Shown piece by piece: positions 32,281 to 44,350 of a DNA stretch of 64,000 bases (within the stretch, counting starts at the first letter, position 1; each line of letters begins with the position of its first letter). The translations under genes and the position numbers were made by a program. This DNA comes from Platynereis dumerilii. Taxonomy: Eukaryota; Annelida; Polychaeta; Phyllodocida; Nereididae. A model generated the notes under the pieces. That model was given only the letters and a program-made list of their open reading frames with translations. It had not been told where the DNA came from and made no database searches. The DNA is taken from contig JAPTHN010000044.1 of assembly GCA_026936325.1 (NCBI GenBank), positions 124,001 through 188,000 on the forward strand. Direction: 5' to 3'.

Positions 32281-33487
32281 CATCAATCTAGAAACAACGA
32301 TGGATTTCTGCATGGTGATAGAACCCATTGTGGTGGTGTAGTGATACTTTGCACAAATCGTAAAGAAACATCGGTTTTGCATGGTATCACTGCTCTGCAG
32401 CAATGGACAACTTCAAGAGAGAAGACGCGGAATGACGCTGAAAAGAAGTTCTATGTAGACCGAAAAGAAAGTTCGATGCAGACTGAAAATAAGTTCAATT
32501 GAAGCTCTGAAGAAACGAAAAAAAGAAGCTCAAAAGAAGCGAACAAGGACTAAAGTAAAACCATGGATGTGTCTGAAGATGAGTCGATTGCGAGATGAGT
32601 CGATTCCAAAGTCAGATAACGAGTCAACAACAAAGCGACGAGTGAACGTGAACAACAAGAAAAAGAAAGGAAGAACACTTCCAAAACTCTAATTGGAACC
32701 ACAATAAAGATACTGGGAAATTCCACTGCTCAATGACAATTTATTTCCTGTCACAGGTTTTTCTATTTGCAAAATCATGGTGACAGCTTGTCTCTCATGT
32801 GAATGAAGACTAAAGAAAGTTATCATGAACAAGCCAAATTACACAATGGGGATAATGAAAAATTGCTTTACTTAATGCCCACTTGTCTACAGATAAGGCT
32901 GATTGGAAGCTATTAAAAGTTCTGATGCGTGATGGTTAAGTCTGTTAAGAGCAACAAAAACTGAAAATGTGACAAGTAAGCTGATGAAAAAGTAAGATGA
33001 ACACCTAAGATACAAGAGCACTATCATATCATGACAATATGGAAGTGACACCATAATTATCAAATAAACTTGCAAGGATTTAATTTACCTTTTGAGTTTC
33101 ATCATACTCATACTTGGAGAAAAATAGAAAAAACAGGGCCAAGACGACAATTTATAGAAAGTATAGGACGATTGACAATAACAGAGAAACAATGGTCCCT
33201 ATGTTATTAGACCACCCCTTCTGCAGTAATGGAGCGGTCTCTGCTAGTGGTGTGGTCTCTTGTCAGGGTGCAAAGTGCATTAGAAATACTACTTAGTACT
33301 GGGAGAAGGCTGTCACATAATGCAAGTCGGTCTTACAAGAGGGAGTCTTATAATGTAGATACTATTGACTTTATTTAGCCCTCACAGATCTTTACCGCAT
33401 AATCATATATTGACTGTTTTGTTTTAGACAAAGTTAATACTGCAAGGAGACCTCCAAGGTTGAAAAACCTGAGCCATTATGAATCGA

Positions 33488-33715
33488 TGGATAGATAGAT
33501 AGATATATATATAGATAGATATATAGATAGATAGATAGATAGATATGGTAAGTTGGCTTGGTATGAGAGCAGCGCTCTAAGAACACTTCTTGGACCTCAC
33601 AAGGGTTAACTGATGATATGATAAAGCAGGAGTCATCAAGATCTTACACATTTACCCCGTATGCGTGAAGGATCTTTCACTAGCCCAGCATGAACACTTA
33701 TACAATGATGCGAGG
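33488..33715 (-). repeat. SINE-A 3' part with long GATA tail
   Basis: The GATA/ATAT tail (33488-33545) is followed by a diverged SINE-A 3' module (GGGTTAACTGATGATATG, CACTAGCCCAGCATGAAC). Its paralogue at 61005-61085 has lost the tail. Confidence 0.75.
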
Positions 33716-34049
33716 GATTTCTGAATATGTAAGTCCTTTAGAAACACATAGTCCAAGAAAAACAGTTCCTGCATCCTCAATTACATGTAGTTTGATAAAT
33801 TTAGAGATGAGCTGTGGATAATGGCAGTGTCAAAAAGATCTGAAGCTAAGTAACAAAGATATTGACTTTGGCAGACCCTATCCAAAATGACACTCTTCAC
33901 GTGGAAAGATGTTAGTTGATATGAAAAGCTGAATTCCCTGGAGTAAACTCCTGTCATTCATAATAAAGGCTCTCTTATAAGATTGAATTCTTCTTACGTC
34001 CTGGCATCGTGTTCACTTTCTTGCGCAATTCGGTTTTGACATACACTTA

Positions 34050-34455
34050 GGGACCGTTCAGAATTTATGACTGGGGGGGGTGGGAGTTTTGCTGGAACTT
34101 CCCGTCAAAAATTGATACCCCCCCTTGAGTTTCATGCGGATTTTTAGTACCCCACCCTAGGTTTCACGCATATTTTTAGTACCCCCCTCGACATACAAAG
34201 CCATACACACATATATACTGTTATACATGGCCACGCGTACAGATTCGCGTCATTTCGCAGACTTTTGCCCGTGAAAAAGTCCAAATAAAATGAGTTTATG
34301 CGCGTTTTTTAACATTTTTTCTTTGTTAAAATTTCTTCCCCCCTTGGAAGTGTTGTCAAAAATTAATAGCCCCCCCTTGAAACACGTGTGTAAAGTTAGT
34401 ACCCCCTCGGCCAAAACTCCCACCCCCCCCCCAGTCATAAATTCTGAACGGTCCC
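34050..34455. mobile_element. PIF/Harbinger-like MITE, copy 1
   Basis: Inverted ends of about 25 bp starting GGGACCGTTCAGAATTTATG, then C- or G-runs; TTA on each side (34047-34049 and 34456-34458). The interior is A+T-rich with GTACCCCCTC words facing inward from both ends. Copies 2 and 3 are at 44351 and 58973. The 3-bp TTA duplication and GG-start suggest PIF/Harbinger. Confidence 0.9.
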
Positions 34456-34925
34456 TTACAGTGGAAAAAAGGCAGTCAAATAAACTAAAGGCCGGAATAA
34501 GTATGTGTGTGTGATTTTTCTTTTAGAAGACAGACAAGACAATCATGTTCATATATATGATGGAAGTAATTTTAAAGTTTTATAACTCATCCTATGCCAT
34601 TGCTCAATAGTTCGATAAAGCGCAGCGCACATTCAAGTCAGAAGTAGTTTTGCTCTATGTTTTTTAGTTTTGTGTTTATACTAGAATCTATTGTCCTCTC
34701 AAGAAATGCACCATTGAAAATTGCATCTCATTACCTTGTTGTATGTGGAAAAACATGACATGTGTAAATGTAAGATATGCGTCTATAACTAGGCTATATA
34801 TTGCACATAATTCTTCAGCCAGCATTATGCTATGCATGTATTCGGGAGTGCCATTGATGAGAGTGTGTAAAGTTTGTGTAAAATGCCTCCATAACTGTCT
34901 CTGTGATTTAAAGTTTTGTCTGTAA

Positions 34926-36655
34926 TCCATCTTGCACTGTAATTACATCAAGTACTTTACTGTATGATACTTCAATTTTGTCTGGTATAAAGATGTTCTT
35001 ATCATCATTTGTATGTGAGTTGTATATTTGTCATTAACATGTTGTTGTTGTTGTTTTTTTTTTCAGATATAATGTGCAATGCAAATTGATCACCAGTAAA
35101 ATAAAATTCAATACTGACAAATTGATTTAGATGTGCAATTGACAGAGCTATAGAAGATTAAATTCAATTGCTTTAAATCAAATTTTTTTTAAAGTTGCGC
35201 TCTAATTTAAGGCGCAGATCACAGACAATTTATTCTTTGTGCTTGTCCATGTTCTAATTCATTTCCATTTCTTCCTACTATTATGTTATGCATTTAAGAT
35301 TTCATCTTGATACATTTCCTTTGTGAGTTTTTAATTTCCCTATAGATACCTATAGAATTCCAAACTAATAGAGAATTTAATCATTGCCGTTTGTTCCGGC
35401 ACTGTATATTAAAATACACTTTGTTTCGTTTCAATTTTGTTTTTCTAGAATGCAATTTCACACCTTTCATAATATATTATAATTGCTATTCTCCAGTTAT
35501 CTGAATTTGAGGTAATATTGCGATTATATTTCCTGAATTTTGAGCACTGTCATGATTACACAGATTAAATCTGATCTGGTTAAAGTAGAGATATTTGATA
35601 TGCACACACCTGAATTTAGGACATGGTATCATCGTTTTATCATGACGTATAAGATGAAATATGTAGTTAACAGATTTTTTTGTCTTCATTCCACAGTTTC
35701 AGGATACCCGCTCTTCCTATATTTTTGGGAAAAAATACTATAAATTCCATAAGGCCTATATGTTTTACGTTTTCAAGAAATTTTTTGCACATGTCCATGT
35801 TTATGTCCGCGATATAAAGTTCAAGGCATATTTTTGTTACGTTAACTGAGTGATGTTCATTTAAATGTAAACAAACAGATGTAACGATATCATTATGATT
35901 TCCGTCCTCAGCCTTTAATAATCTGCTAACATCTGTGTCACTGTCTGTGCATGCTCAAAAAACTTTTTTTTTTAAATTATGAGAGAATATTCCTCATTCA
36001 AACTAATCTCAATTACACAATTTCACACTCCTATTCTTTCGCAACTGAATTCTTCATGTAGGCATCATTTTTCATTATAACTACAACATTGTTTTTTTTA
36101 TAGAAAAGAACTATTCATTTTTTCTTGACGTTGTTTGAAAAACAAACATCATCTAATTAAGAAGCAGTGTGCATGATGTCATTTTCTTTGCATACTACAC
36201 ATGTACATATATAATGAAAGTACTGGTAATTTAAAGTTTTACAGCGCTTGTTGAACTCAGTTCGAAGTCTGAAATTGTTTTGTATTTTGCGACTATGATT
36301 CGTCCTTAATTAACTCTTGACAAAATGATTTACTTGTACTAATAACATTACCATACAGTGTATGTAATATGTAGTATTTATAATTGAAATCTGATACTCT
36401 GATACACCAAATACAAAGAACTTAATCTCTGCTAGAGCTGCTACTTTATTGATCTTTTCTTGGCATCATTTCAATCTTGTTTTTCACTTTTAACAATTTT
36501 GCATCTTTGTAAATGCTATTCTTCAGTTACAGATCGGTATTTTGAGTCCTTCCATGATTAAATTTTCCAGTATCGTGAGCATTGCTATGATTAAATGTGG
36601 CTTAAATGAGGTTTTTGATATGTACAAATATGATTTTCTGACACCACTTTCTTTA
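34926..36655. other. no gene; part of a degenerate repeat series
   Basis: A word group around TGCATG-TTTCATTTT-TGCATA followed by AATTTAAAGTTT recurs near 36165, 38330 and 41185, so 35.9-41.3 kb may contain old tandem copies of a unit of 2-3 kb. No coding frame is shared. Confidence 0.4.
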
Positions 36656-37577
36656 CAGGGTGGTCAAGAAAAAACTTTACACTTATGAATAATTTTTTGG
36701 ATGATGCTCATTGTAACAAATGCTTATTTTTCAATGCAAAAGCAACTTGTATAGCAAAGAATAACTCTTCTAGAGACAATTTATTCATTCGGAGGTCCTT
36801 TTGGACTGATGACTTTTCTGGAGTGGGCCTAAATGATGCAGAGGTGTAAAAAATGTAACTTTGTGTCCGTTTTTCCCATAAAAACGTAATGGATGCCTTT
36901 ATTGGGCAACTAAGGTCTGTGGTGTCTTGCAGGGATCTGCCTCTAAGTTTGCCCATCCAGAATAATCACATTGATTGAGATCTTGTGATAACAGGGGCCA
37001 TATTGTCCCGCTGAGAAACTTGACAGAGCGAACCTTTATCCAGTTCTGGGCTTTCTAAGGGAGTGTGGCTGATGCCCCGTCTTGTTTGAAGATCAAATTA
37101 TCTGTGGCACTGTATGTCTTATCTATCCAGGGCTTTAGATGCTCTTTCAAGATGTTAATATGTACTTTTCACGTGATTTCAACACCCTGATCATCCACCT
37201 TCAGACGGCTTTGTTTTAAAATCTTATAATGGCCATAGTGAAGTCAGAACTTGCTCTAGCTCCTTCTGGTTTGTGCTGAATTGTGCCTCTGTATTCTCAA
37301 TTTAATTTTACGTTGCATTTATTTTTTCCTGTGAAGCTCAGTAGCTTCAAAATTGCTAATGGGCCATGAACAACCCAGAGTAGTAAAAATGGAGGAGCAT
37401 TCCCGGCTTCCATTTTGTCTGCTATCAAAAAAGTAATGAACCGTTTTGATTATTAACCAATTTTCCAAAGATCTAACATACTTGGCTTGTATACACAATA
37501 AGTACCCGGGCACTGACTCAATCATGGCAGCCTGGAAAATGAAATATCAACTGTAAAGTTTTTTTTTGACCACCCTG
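36656..37577 (-). mobile_element. mariner-type transposon, deleted
   Basis: Inverted ends CAGGGTGGTCAAGAAAAAA / TTTTTTTGACCACCCTG lie between TA dinucleotides (36654-36655 and 37578-37579). At 922 bp it is shorter than the roughly 1.3 kb of complete mariners. The minus strand keeps fragments of a DDE transposase. Confidence 0.9.
36700..37530 (-). pseudogene. mariner-type transposase remnant
   Basis: On the minus strand around 36950-37075 I read WPLLSQDLNQCDYSGWANLE in one frame, matching the WPP-x-SPDLNPLDY-x-xWG-x-LE block of Tc1/mariner DDE transposases, with upstream remains of the FQQDGA-x-x-H-x-A block. Stops and shifts separate the pieces, and parts of the N-terminal DNA-binding region seem missing. 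Neighbouring open frames (36708-36956, 37319-37525) belong to this relic. No activity is expected. Confidence 0.75.
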
Positions 37578-38139
37578 TATGTCTTATTATGAAATTTTTC
37601 AGTTCAAATGTCTACACATTGTTCGAAAAAAAATACCTAACCAATGACATAGAATTAAGGTCAATATGATAGAATTTATGAGAAATTCCAGATAGCAGCT
37701 ATGTCGTGACAACATCGCAATGATGGTGTCATAACATAGAATTGTACTGTAGAAGTGGAATTGTGACAAAGTTGTGAAACAAAATGAAAATCAGATATTA
37801 GCATTTAATGTCGTCATCATCATCATAGTACGTCGACAACATCACAACATTACAATTTTGCGAAAAATGTCAATGTTTCATTTTATCATGTTTTGACAAC
37901 ATAAATTCTACTACAAATATCCTTGTGAAAAAATGGGATATGTACAAAAGGATAGAGATGGGTGCATATTAAATATAAAAAACTATTTTATCCAACATTT
38001 TTCTGAGCTTCCTGAATCCTTTGCTTTTGATAGGTTTTTTTTTAAATTGTGAACGGAAGTATCTGGCTCATAGTAAGGGACCTCGTAGGTAATATGCCAA
38101 AAAGTAATTATACGGAATTGACATCAGTCGTCAAGGTAC

Positions 38140-38420
38140 TTTGCAAAGTTTTATTCTGAAATGAAGGAACTTTGAAACAAAGTAACAACTTGCATCTCTG
38201 TGTGAGCAGCCTCTGTAATAAACACCGGAATGAGAAAAAAACCATTACTTTTTTTCCAAAGACTAAGAAATCAGATATTGGATTATTTTTTCACTTCGCT
38301 TCGGGAACAGAGGTAATCATGACTTTTAAAGAGTGCACATGATTTCATTTTGTTGCATATAATGAACACGTGCATGTATGATTAAGTCAATTTAAAAGTT
38401 TGAGAACTGTAATCTGAGAA
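38140..38420 (+). repeat. diverged duplicate of 40980-41280
   Basis: Shared words in the same order: AACTTTGAAACAAAG, ATCAGATATTGGAT, and CATGTATGATTA followed by AAGTTTGA. The LINE lies between the two copies. Confidence 0.75.
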
Positions 38421-38756
38421 AGTCTATAAATGTGTCTGCAAAGTCTGTCAGTAAATCAGTTTTCTTTTTTCGTTGAATCTTAAAATGTGTATATTTATTT
38501 AAATATATTCAGAAACCAAGTGGTTATCAAATTTTGGATAGCGCATGCACAATTTTGCAATAAAAATATCTTGATAATAAAGGTATTCCTCCATAGTCGT
38601 TAAGGGCAGAACCCCACCCCCTCCCCAGGATTCAGCGTCAGAATGATTCCTGTGATATGCATGATGATGCCACAGTAAATTTCATCCTACTGTTCATCAT
38701 TGAAAGTAGTTTAATCAATATTTAGACATCGCCAAGATACTAATACCATTGGAAAA

Positions 38757-38995
38757 GCTGGTATCTAACTGACAGTTTTGCATGTTAGCGCCCAGCTAAG
38801 GATTAACACTATTAATAACAGCAAACAAATAATCAGATTATTGTTTATTTTGCAAAAATTTTAAGTTAAAAGGTATAATACAAGAAGCATATGATGTCTA
38901 AGTCAGTTAGATACCTCATTGTCGGGTTCTAACATGCATTTTTGTCATGTTAGAACCCTCCAAATCGGTATCTAACTAATACATCCCTCCCTTCC
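38757..38995. repeat. region with iterated GGTATCTAACT and ATGTTAGAACCC words
   Basis: GGTATCTAACT occurs at about 38759 and 38966, its complement near 38908, and (ATG)TTAG/AACCC words around 38925-38955 in both orientations. This resembles the phrase iteration of elements A-D, but ends were not found. Confidence 0.35.
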
Positions 38996-39283
38996 TTGTA
39001 TTGTCTCCATTTAGGCAAGGCAAGGTGAGGTGGGGGCCCTCTATTTATTTCACAGCGAGAGAACCAAACTCATTTTTTTATTTTTTATTTCAAAAATATT
39101 TAGGCTGGGTAACAGGATCCCAACAGATTGGGTTTTTCACCTGGCCCACTAAAACAATAAAAACAGGTTAATCAGATCATGATCATCTGCGCAGTTTCTC
39201 AACTCTGATTCTAAGTGCAAAATATGGATTCTACATATCTCAAAAAGTGATTATTGTAGAACTGACATCATTCTTCCAGCTAA

Positions 39284-40970
39284 TTAGACAATTTCAAAAC
39301 TCTTTCACATGCAGAGATTAGAAAACTGATATCAGATATGCCAAAAAAGCACTGTGCCCTTGACCCAATCCCTACATGGCTGCTGCTTGAATGTCTTGAT
39401 GAATTTCTCCCAGTCATAGCTGAAATTGTCAACTTGTCGCTCACTCTTGGCCAGATGCCACAGGTATTAAAACATGCGTTGGTTAAACCACTCCTGAAGA
39501 AAGCCGGCATCGAACCCATAAAAAAGAACTATAGACCAGTCTCAAACCTATCCTTCTTGAGTAAGGTCATAGAAAGTGCAGTGATAAAACAGTACACTGA
39601 CCGCATTGTTAAAAACAAGCTGGAGGACAAGAAACAATCTGCCTACAAGAAGTTTCACAGCACTGAAACTCTTCTTACCAAAATTCACAATGACATAATG
39701 TTGAGCATGAGTCGTGGTGAGGTGACAATGCTGGTACTCCTGGATCTATCAGCAGCCTTTGATACAATTGACCACAAAATTCTCATAAAACGACTGGAAA
39801 ATAGATATGGAATAAATGGCCCAGCCCTACAGTGGTTCAAATCGTACATTTCACAGCGATCACAGGCAGTAATTCTGAATGATGTTATGTCAGAAAGGCT
39901 GGACCTGAAGTATGGAGTCCCACAAGGGTCCAAGTTGGGTCCCATACTATTCAATTCTTACATCGCACCAGTCAGTGAAGTAGCACAGAGAAATCAAATT
40001 GAAGATGAGAAATATGCTGATGACGAACAGCTTGTGCTCTCCTTTAAGCCGAGCTTCCTTGGTGATCAAATAAAAGCTGTGGAGAAAATGGAGAAGTGCA
40101 TAAAAGAAATTAGAAATTTTCTTACAGAAAACATGCTCTGCAACAATGGTGACAAAACTGAACTTCTCATCATTGGCACACCTCATCAACTAAAAAAGCT
40201 AAAGGTTTCATCAATCCGGGTAAACAACGTTGAGATTCAAACAGCAGACAATGTCCGTAATCTTGGTGTTATATTTGACAAAGAAATGAAAATGGAAAAG
40301 CAGGTGAACAAAATGTGCAAAAATGCCTACTTCAACTTAAAAAACATCTCAAAGCTGCGTAAAAATTTAGACAAAGACTCAACGAAAACAGCAGTAAATG
40401 CACTGGTTACTCCACATCTTGATTACGGCAATGGATTGCTTCATGGTATATCGCAGAGACTGATAAAGAAGCTTCAAGTAGCACAAAATACAGCTGTCCG
40501 CTTAATTGAACAATTGAAAAGACGAGACAGTGTCACAAGTCACAGGAAGAACTTACACTGGCTGCCAATTCCGGCGAGGATACAGTTCAAAGTCTTGATG
40601 ACGACGTGGAAAGTGCTGAATGACCAGGCTTTAGAATATTTAAAACAGCTCATTCAGCTCAGACAACCAAATTGCAACTTACGAAGTAACAAGAAGTTGC
40701 TATTGTCAATTCCAAGCACTCGCGACAATAACAAAATCGCAGACAGAGCATTCACACAGGTGGCTCCTAAACTTTGGAACAGTCTTCCCCATGAGATAAG
40801 TAGTTGCAAGTCCATGGAAAGTTTTATGAAAAAATTGAAAACGCACCTATTCCAGCTACATTACAATTAATTCCACAAAAGCGCTGGTGAGCAGTCTGAC
40901 TGAAACTAGCGCTATATAAATGCTTAGTTTATTATTATATTATTATTATTATTATATATTATATTAATTA
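39284..40970 (+). mobile_element. 5'-truncated CR1/L2-group LINE with ATT tail
   Basis: The ORF is followed by a short 3' UTR with GCGCTATATAAATGC and then a (TTA)n tail near 40931-40968, both usual for CR1/L2-type LINEs. No endonuclease domain is present: the frame opens at 39284, after a stop, already within the RT N-terminal region. The left edge may lie somewhat upstream; no target duplication was identified. Confidence 0.85.
39338..40870 (+). CDS. non-LTR retrotransposon reverse transcriptase (C-terminal part of ORF2)
   Basis: A 510-residue open frame, readable 18 codons further upstream to a stop. It encodes the RNA-dependent DNA polymerase that copies LINE RNA at a nicked target. Visible motifs: YRPVSNLSFLSKVIE (residues 65-79), QSAYKKFHSTETLL (100-113), LDLSAAFDTIDH (135-146, first catalytic Asp), YGVPQGSKLGPILF (192-205) and YADD (226-229, catalytic pair). 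The C-terminal thumb/connection region holds NLGVIFD, LHWLPIPARIQFK and a final HLFQLHYN, as in CR1/L2-type elements. The upstream apurinic endonuclease domain is missing, so it cannot be autonomous. The uninterrupted frame suggests a fairly young insertion. The ATG is merely the first in frame; in an intact element translation would start far upstream. Confidence 0.93.
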   Translation: MPKKHCALDPIPTWLLLECLDEFLPVIAEIVNLSLTLGQMPQVLKHALVKPLLKKAGIEPIKKNYRPVSNLSFLSKVIESAVIKQYTDRIVKNKLEDKKQSAYKKFHSTETLLTKIHNDIMLSMSRGEVTMLVLLDLSAAFDTIDHKILIKRLENRYGINGPALQWFKSYISQRSQAVILNDVMSERLDLKYGVPQGSKLGPILFNSYIAPVSEVAQRNQIEDEKYADDEQLVLSFKPSFLGDQIKAVEKMEKCIKEIRNFLTENMLCNNGDKTELLIIGTPHQLKKLKVSSIRVNNVEIQTADNVRNLGVIFDKEMKMEKQVNKMCKNAYFNLKNISKLRKNLDKDSTKTAVNALVTPHLDYGNGLLHGISQRLIKKLQVAQNTAVRLIEQLKRRDSVTSHRKNLHWLPIPARIQFKVLMTTWKVLNDQALEYLKQLIQLRQPNCNLRSNKKLLLSIPSTRDNNKIADRAFTQVAPKLWNSLPHEISSCKSMESFMKKLKTHLFQLHYN

Positions 40971-40979
40971 CGAAGTTTG

Positions 40980-41280
40980 AATTGAAAAGAAGAAACTTTG
41001 AAACAAAGAATCTTTGGAACAAAAAAACTTTCCCTGCATCTTTGGTGAATTTTCTCTATGATAAATGCGGAAATTAGACAAATCCATTATATTTTTTTCC
41101 TAAGACTGATGAATCAGATATTGGATTTTTCCTTTTCTTTTTAATTCTTGAAGGAACAAAGATAATCAAATATCTCTTTATGGGCTGTGCATGCTTTAAT
41201 TTTGCTGCGTATTATGTGCCTGTTCATGTATGATTATATAATCAAAGAAACTTTGAAGTTTGAAAACTCTCATCTCATGT
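40980..41280 (+). repeat. diverged duplicate of 38140-38420
   Basis: See the partner entry; together they bracket the LINE insertion. Confidence 0.75.
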
Positions 41281-41989
41281 AGTGCATTGGAAGTTGGAAT
41301 TCTTCAAAATTTTCCTTGATTATTCATCGGAACATTTGACTTTTTACTGAAGTCACAGAATGAAAATTAGCTTGGTCTGTAAATCTTCAAGTACATCTGA
41401 GGGCATATAGGTGTCTTTAAATTTACACTAGTTTTACTCCTAATAACCTCTTGCTTAAATGTTTCATTGTAAAACGATCAAGCAGTATCATTTTGATTAT
41501 CAGTTTTCTATCGATCATTCTCAAAGTGTCAAATTTGCAAAAATGAATAGATTTATATTAAATGTGTATGATTGATATTGGTCTAGACTGATGGTACGCT
41601 TTACATAATGCATCAAATGTTTAAGTGCGTGCCATTTCTTGCTATATTTTAGTAATAAGAGTAGAAATGTTGAATATGCGTAATTTTATATAATTTGCTT
41701 TATAAAATTGCACAATTGTTTCATACACTTAATTATGGTATACCTCGCTTACTACCATATTATTTACATGTAAATGTGGTTACTTAAATTCCATATCAAT
41801 GACATGTGCATTGATATATTTGTAATTCAATTTTATGTCACTGAGGTAAAAGCTATTACATAGATCTATGCATCTTTTCCTCTTTTTTTTCAATGAAGGA
41901 GAATTTCCTCTGAAGACCACAATTGTTTAACTCAGGAAAATTTGATACCACACTTAGGTCTAGAGAAGTCATGTCATATGTATACCTGT

Positions 41990-42430
41990 ATGTTGTCTAA
42001 TGCTTGATAATAACAAATTTACTCCGTAACGAAATAACAAAATTTCCTTTAGCACCTCTACAAAACGGGAAAAATCTGAAAATGCATCAGTCAAGTACAA
42101 CCTTTTAGGACTTGGATCCTCTTCTGTTACCATGAAATTCATGAATATTTTTTTAAAGCGATTCCATTACTGAGGAGGTGTTTCCGTTACCAATGATATT
42201 TGAATAAATCAATATAAAAATTAAGGATTGATAGCAATATATTATAAAAAATAAAAATGAATAACAAGGTTGAAAAACAAAAGCACGTTTTGTACACAGT
42301 ACACATACCAAGATTTGTTACTCCTTATAATATTGCTTATTGAATAGAAAATGAAAAAAATAAAACAGGAATGGACATGTATTATATGGTATGTCCAGAG
42401 GCTTTCAGACAAACAAACTCTTCATATTTC
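41990..42430 (+). repeat. local duplication segment a
   Basis: Matches 45165-45618 in direct orientation (AAATTTACTCCGTAACG against AAATATACTCTGTTACAG, then GAAATTCATGAATAAT and TACCAAGATTT). Its first 60 bp also resemble 60250-60310. Confidence 0.85.
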
Positions 42431-42656
42431 AGACAAACAAACTCTTCAAATTTATCGCAGATGTCAAACTTTTCTAACTCATGATTACTATCAGTTTTCA
42501 ATAAACTTCTGATCTCTGTAACAATTTGGGATGGACAAACAAGCCCATCATATAACACACGCCTCTCATATTATTATTGTTCATGATTAAGGTGCTGTGC
42601 CAAACTTAGGGGGGTCTAATACTAAGGAGGGGGTGCCCAATTTTCTGGAGGCATGG

Positions 42657-42966
42657 ACATACTGCATTCATTTTTAGAGATACTTGCTTGCTTGCAAGCG
42701 CGTTGCTATTGTTAGAGATGCTTGCTTGCTTGCAAGCGCATCTCTATTGTGGGAGGAATCTTATGACAACTGCCTGGGTCATGCTGTTTCACCTCTGTCA
42801 TTAAAACTTTGCATCCAGTCTCAACATAATTTTTACTTGCTTGGATAAACTTTTGGTGCCTTTCTGAGATGAAAAAATTAAGAAAACAAACACGCTGAGT
42901 TTCTGCAAGTCAAAGGTCAATCACAACGATGCAGTTAACTGGGTCATGCTGACCTACTATTGAGCG
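42657..42966 (+). repeat. R repeat, copy 3, with duplicated head
   Basis: AGAGATACTTGCTTGCTTGC at 42657 and AGAGATGCTTGCTTGCTTGC at 42694 show a 37-bp duplicated head, followed by the body shared with 2375-2580 and 15645-15870. The distal part is missing. Confidence 0.8.
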
Positions 42967-43410
42967 TATAATGATGAGGTGTGCAGACTGGGAGTCTGGC
43001 AGATACCATATTGATTAAGGGATGTCCAGGGGCTTTCAGTTGCCCTGGTATAGAATACTAGATGCAACTCGCCGCCATTTTGTGTTTTTTCCCATGGTGA
43101 GATTCGAAAACATACTCTCAGAGCCAGTGTACAAATACAATGTGAATTGTTCATTAAAATTGTATGTGAAACATTTTGGAAAAGACTGGAAGATGCTTAG
43201 ATTGGCCGATTAGTTGTGTTTACTTTTGAAAGAAAATATAAAGTGTTTGTATATGATTGTATTAATCTTTTGAAACTGACGCAGTTGATTTCAGGACCAG
43301 CTTCCTCAGGAATAGTGCATTATATAAGTCAGAACAATTCACTTGTAACTGCTCCTTGTATGTTCTCATCATCCTACTGTAATTAGAAATATTGATATAC
43401 ATTCTCCAAT

Positions 43411-43815
43411 ATGCAATCACTCTGGGCAAACAGTCATTCTATGCCATCTTCCAACCAACTTGGCATGTATGGAACCAGCCCTCTGGCACAAATGGGTATC
43501 AGAAATCACCATAGATGTGGTACAATGATGTTGAGGCTGTACAAAGGATATGGAAACATTGCATTACCTATGTCAACATGCATAAAAATATAATGCATAT
43601 CCATGCAACATTTGTCTAGTTGCCAATAACACAGGGTATTTTACTATGGAAAGTTCTACCTTGTACAAACAGAAATTTTTCCCATACGTAATTCCAATGC
43701 TAGTAAAAATGTATATAGTGTGCCTAAGATTTAGGAATGATTTGCCATTTCAAAAATATGCGTGAAGCTGTTAGTGCATAGGCCTAATTATTTCACTGTA
43801 ACAGATATGGGACGC
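43411..43815 (+). repeat. local duplication segment b
   Basis: Inverted relative to 46630-46985 (CATGTATGGAACCAGCCCT here, AGGGCTGGTTCCATACATG there; ACCTTGTACAAACAGAA here). Confidence 0.85.
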
Positions 43816-43924
43816 CCAAACCAGGAATCAAGCCTAGGTGCCAGAAGTTACCAACATGGTATAGTTGCACTGCCACTTGATAAAGTTTTGCATACTGTCA
43901 AGTAGTTCCTTATTATTACAGGTT

Positions 43925-44245
43925 CAGACTTCAGAATTACACAGTAGACATTCTATACCTGAGGAATTATTGTTCTCTCTATTGATGCCATGGAAAGTAA
44001 TGGCCCAGGAACTGGTTGTTACTAGGTTAGTCACTTGGCAAAATGATTTTTTTTCCGGCCTAAAAATCAAAATGCTGAAATAGGAATCAAGTCTGAGTTA
44101 TTTCTCGGGATATAGGAAATCTTCCACTTAATAATTATTGAACAACATAAAATAGGGTACCACTTGGACATATTGGGATTTGTCTAACTCTGTATGTGGA
44201 GATGTTGGTACAGCGAAGCACACTGCCTCTAGAACTTTGGGACCG
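43925..44245 (+). repeat. local duplication segment c
   Basis: Matches 47225-47310 plus about 48440-48645 in direct orientation (GATATAGGAAATCTTCCACT, GTCTAACTCTGTATGTGG). The partner is split by two MITEs and more DNA. Confidence 0.85.
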
Positions 44246-44350
44246 CTGATGGAAAAAGTATTGTTTCAGAATTGTTTCAGCAAATCACATTGAACTATTT
44301 ATATCTGTCTGGAATGAAATAGAATATACCTTAAAAGACTGAAAGCCTTA

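Larger units (their letters stand above)
32490..34925 (+). repeat. segmental duplicate shared with 60310-61930
   Basis: Collinear with 60310-61930 in direct orientation: TTCAATTGAAGCTCTGAAG at the start, ATACTGGGAAATTCC, GGCAGACCCTATCC, GAAAAGCTGAATTCCC, and TGCATCTCATTACC near the end. Only this copy contains the Harbinger-like MITE (34050-34455) and the piece 33110-33470. No conserved frame, so it looks like non-coding DNA. Confidence 0.9.
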
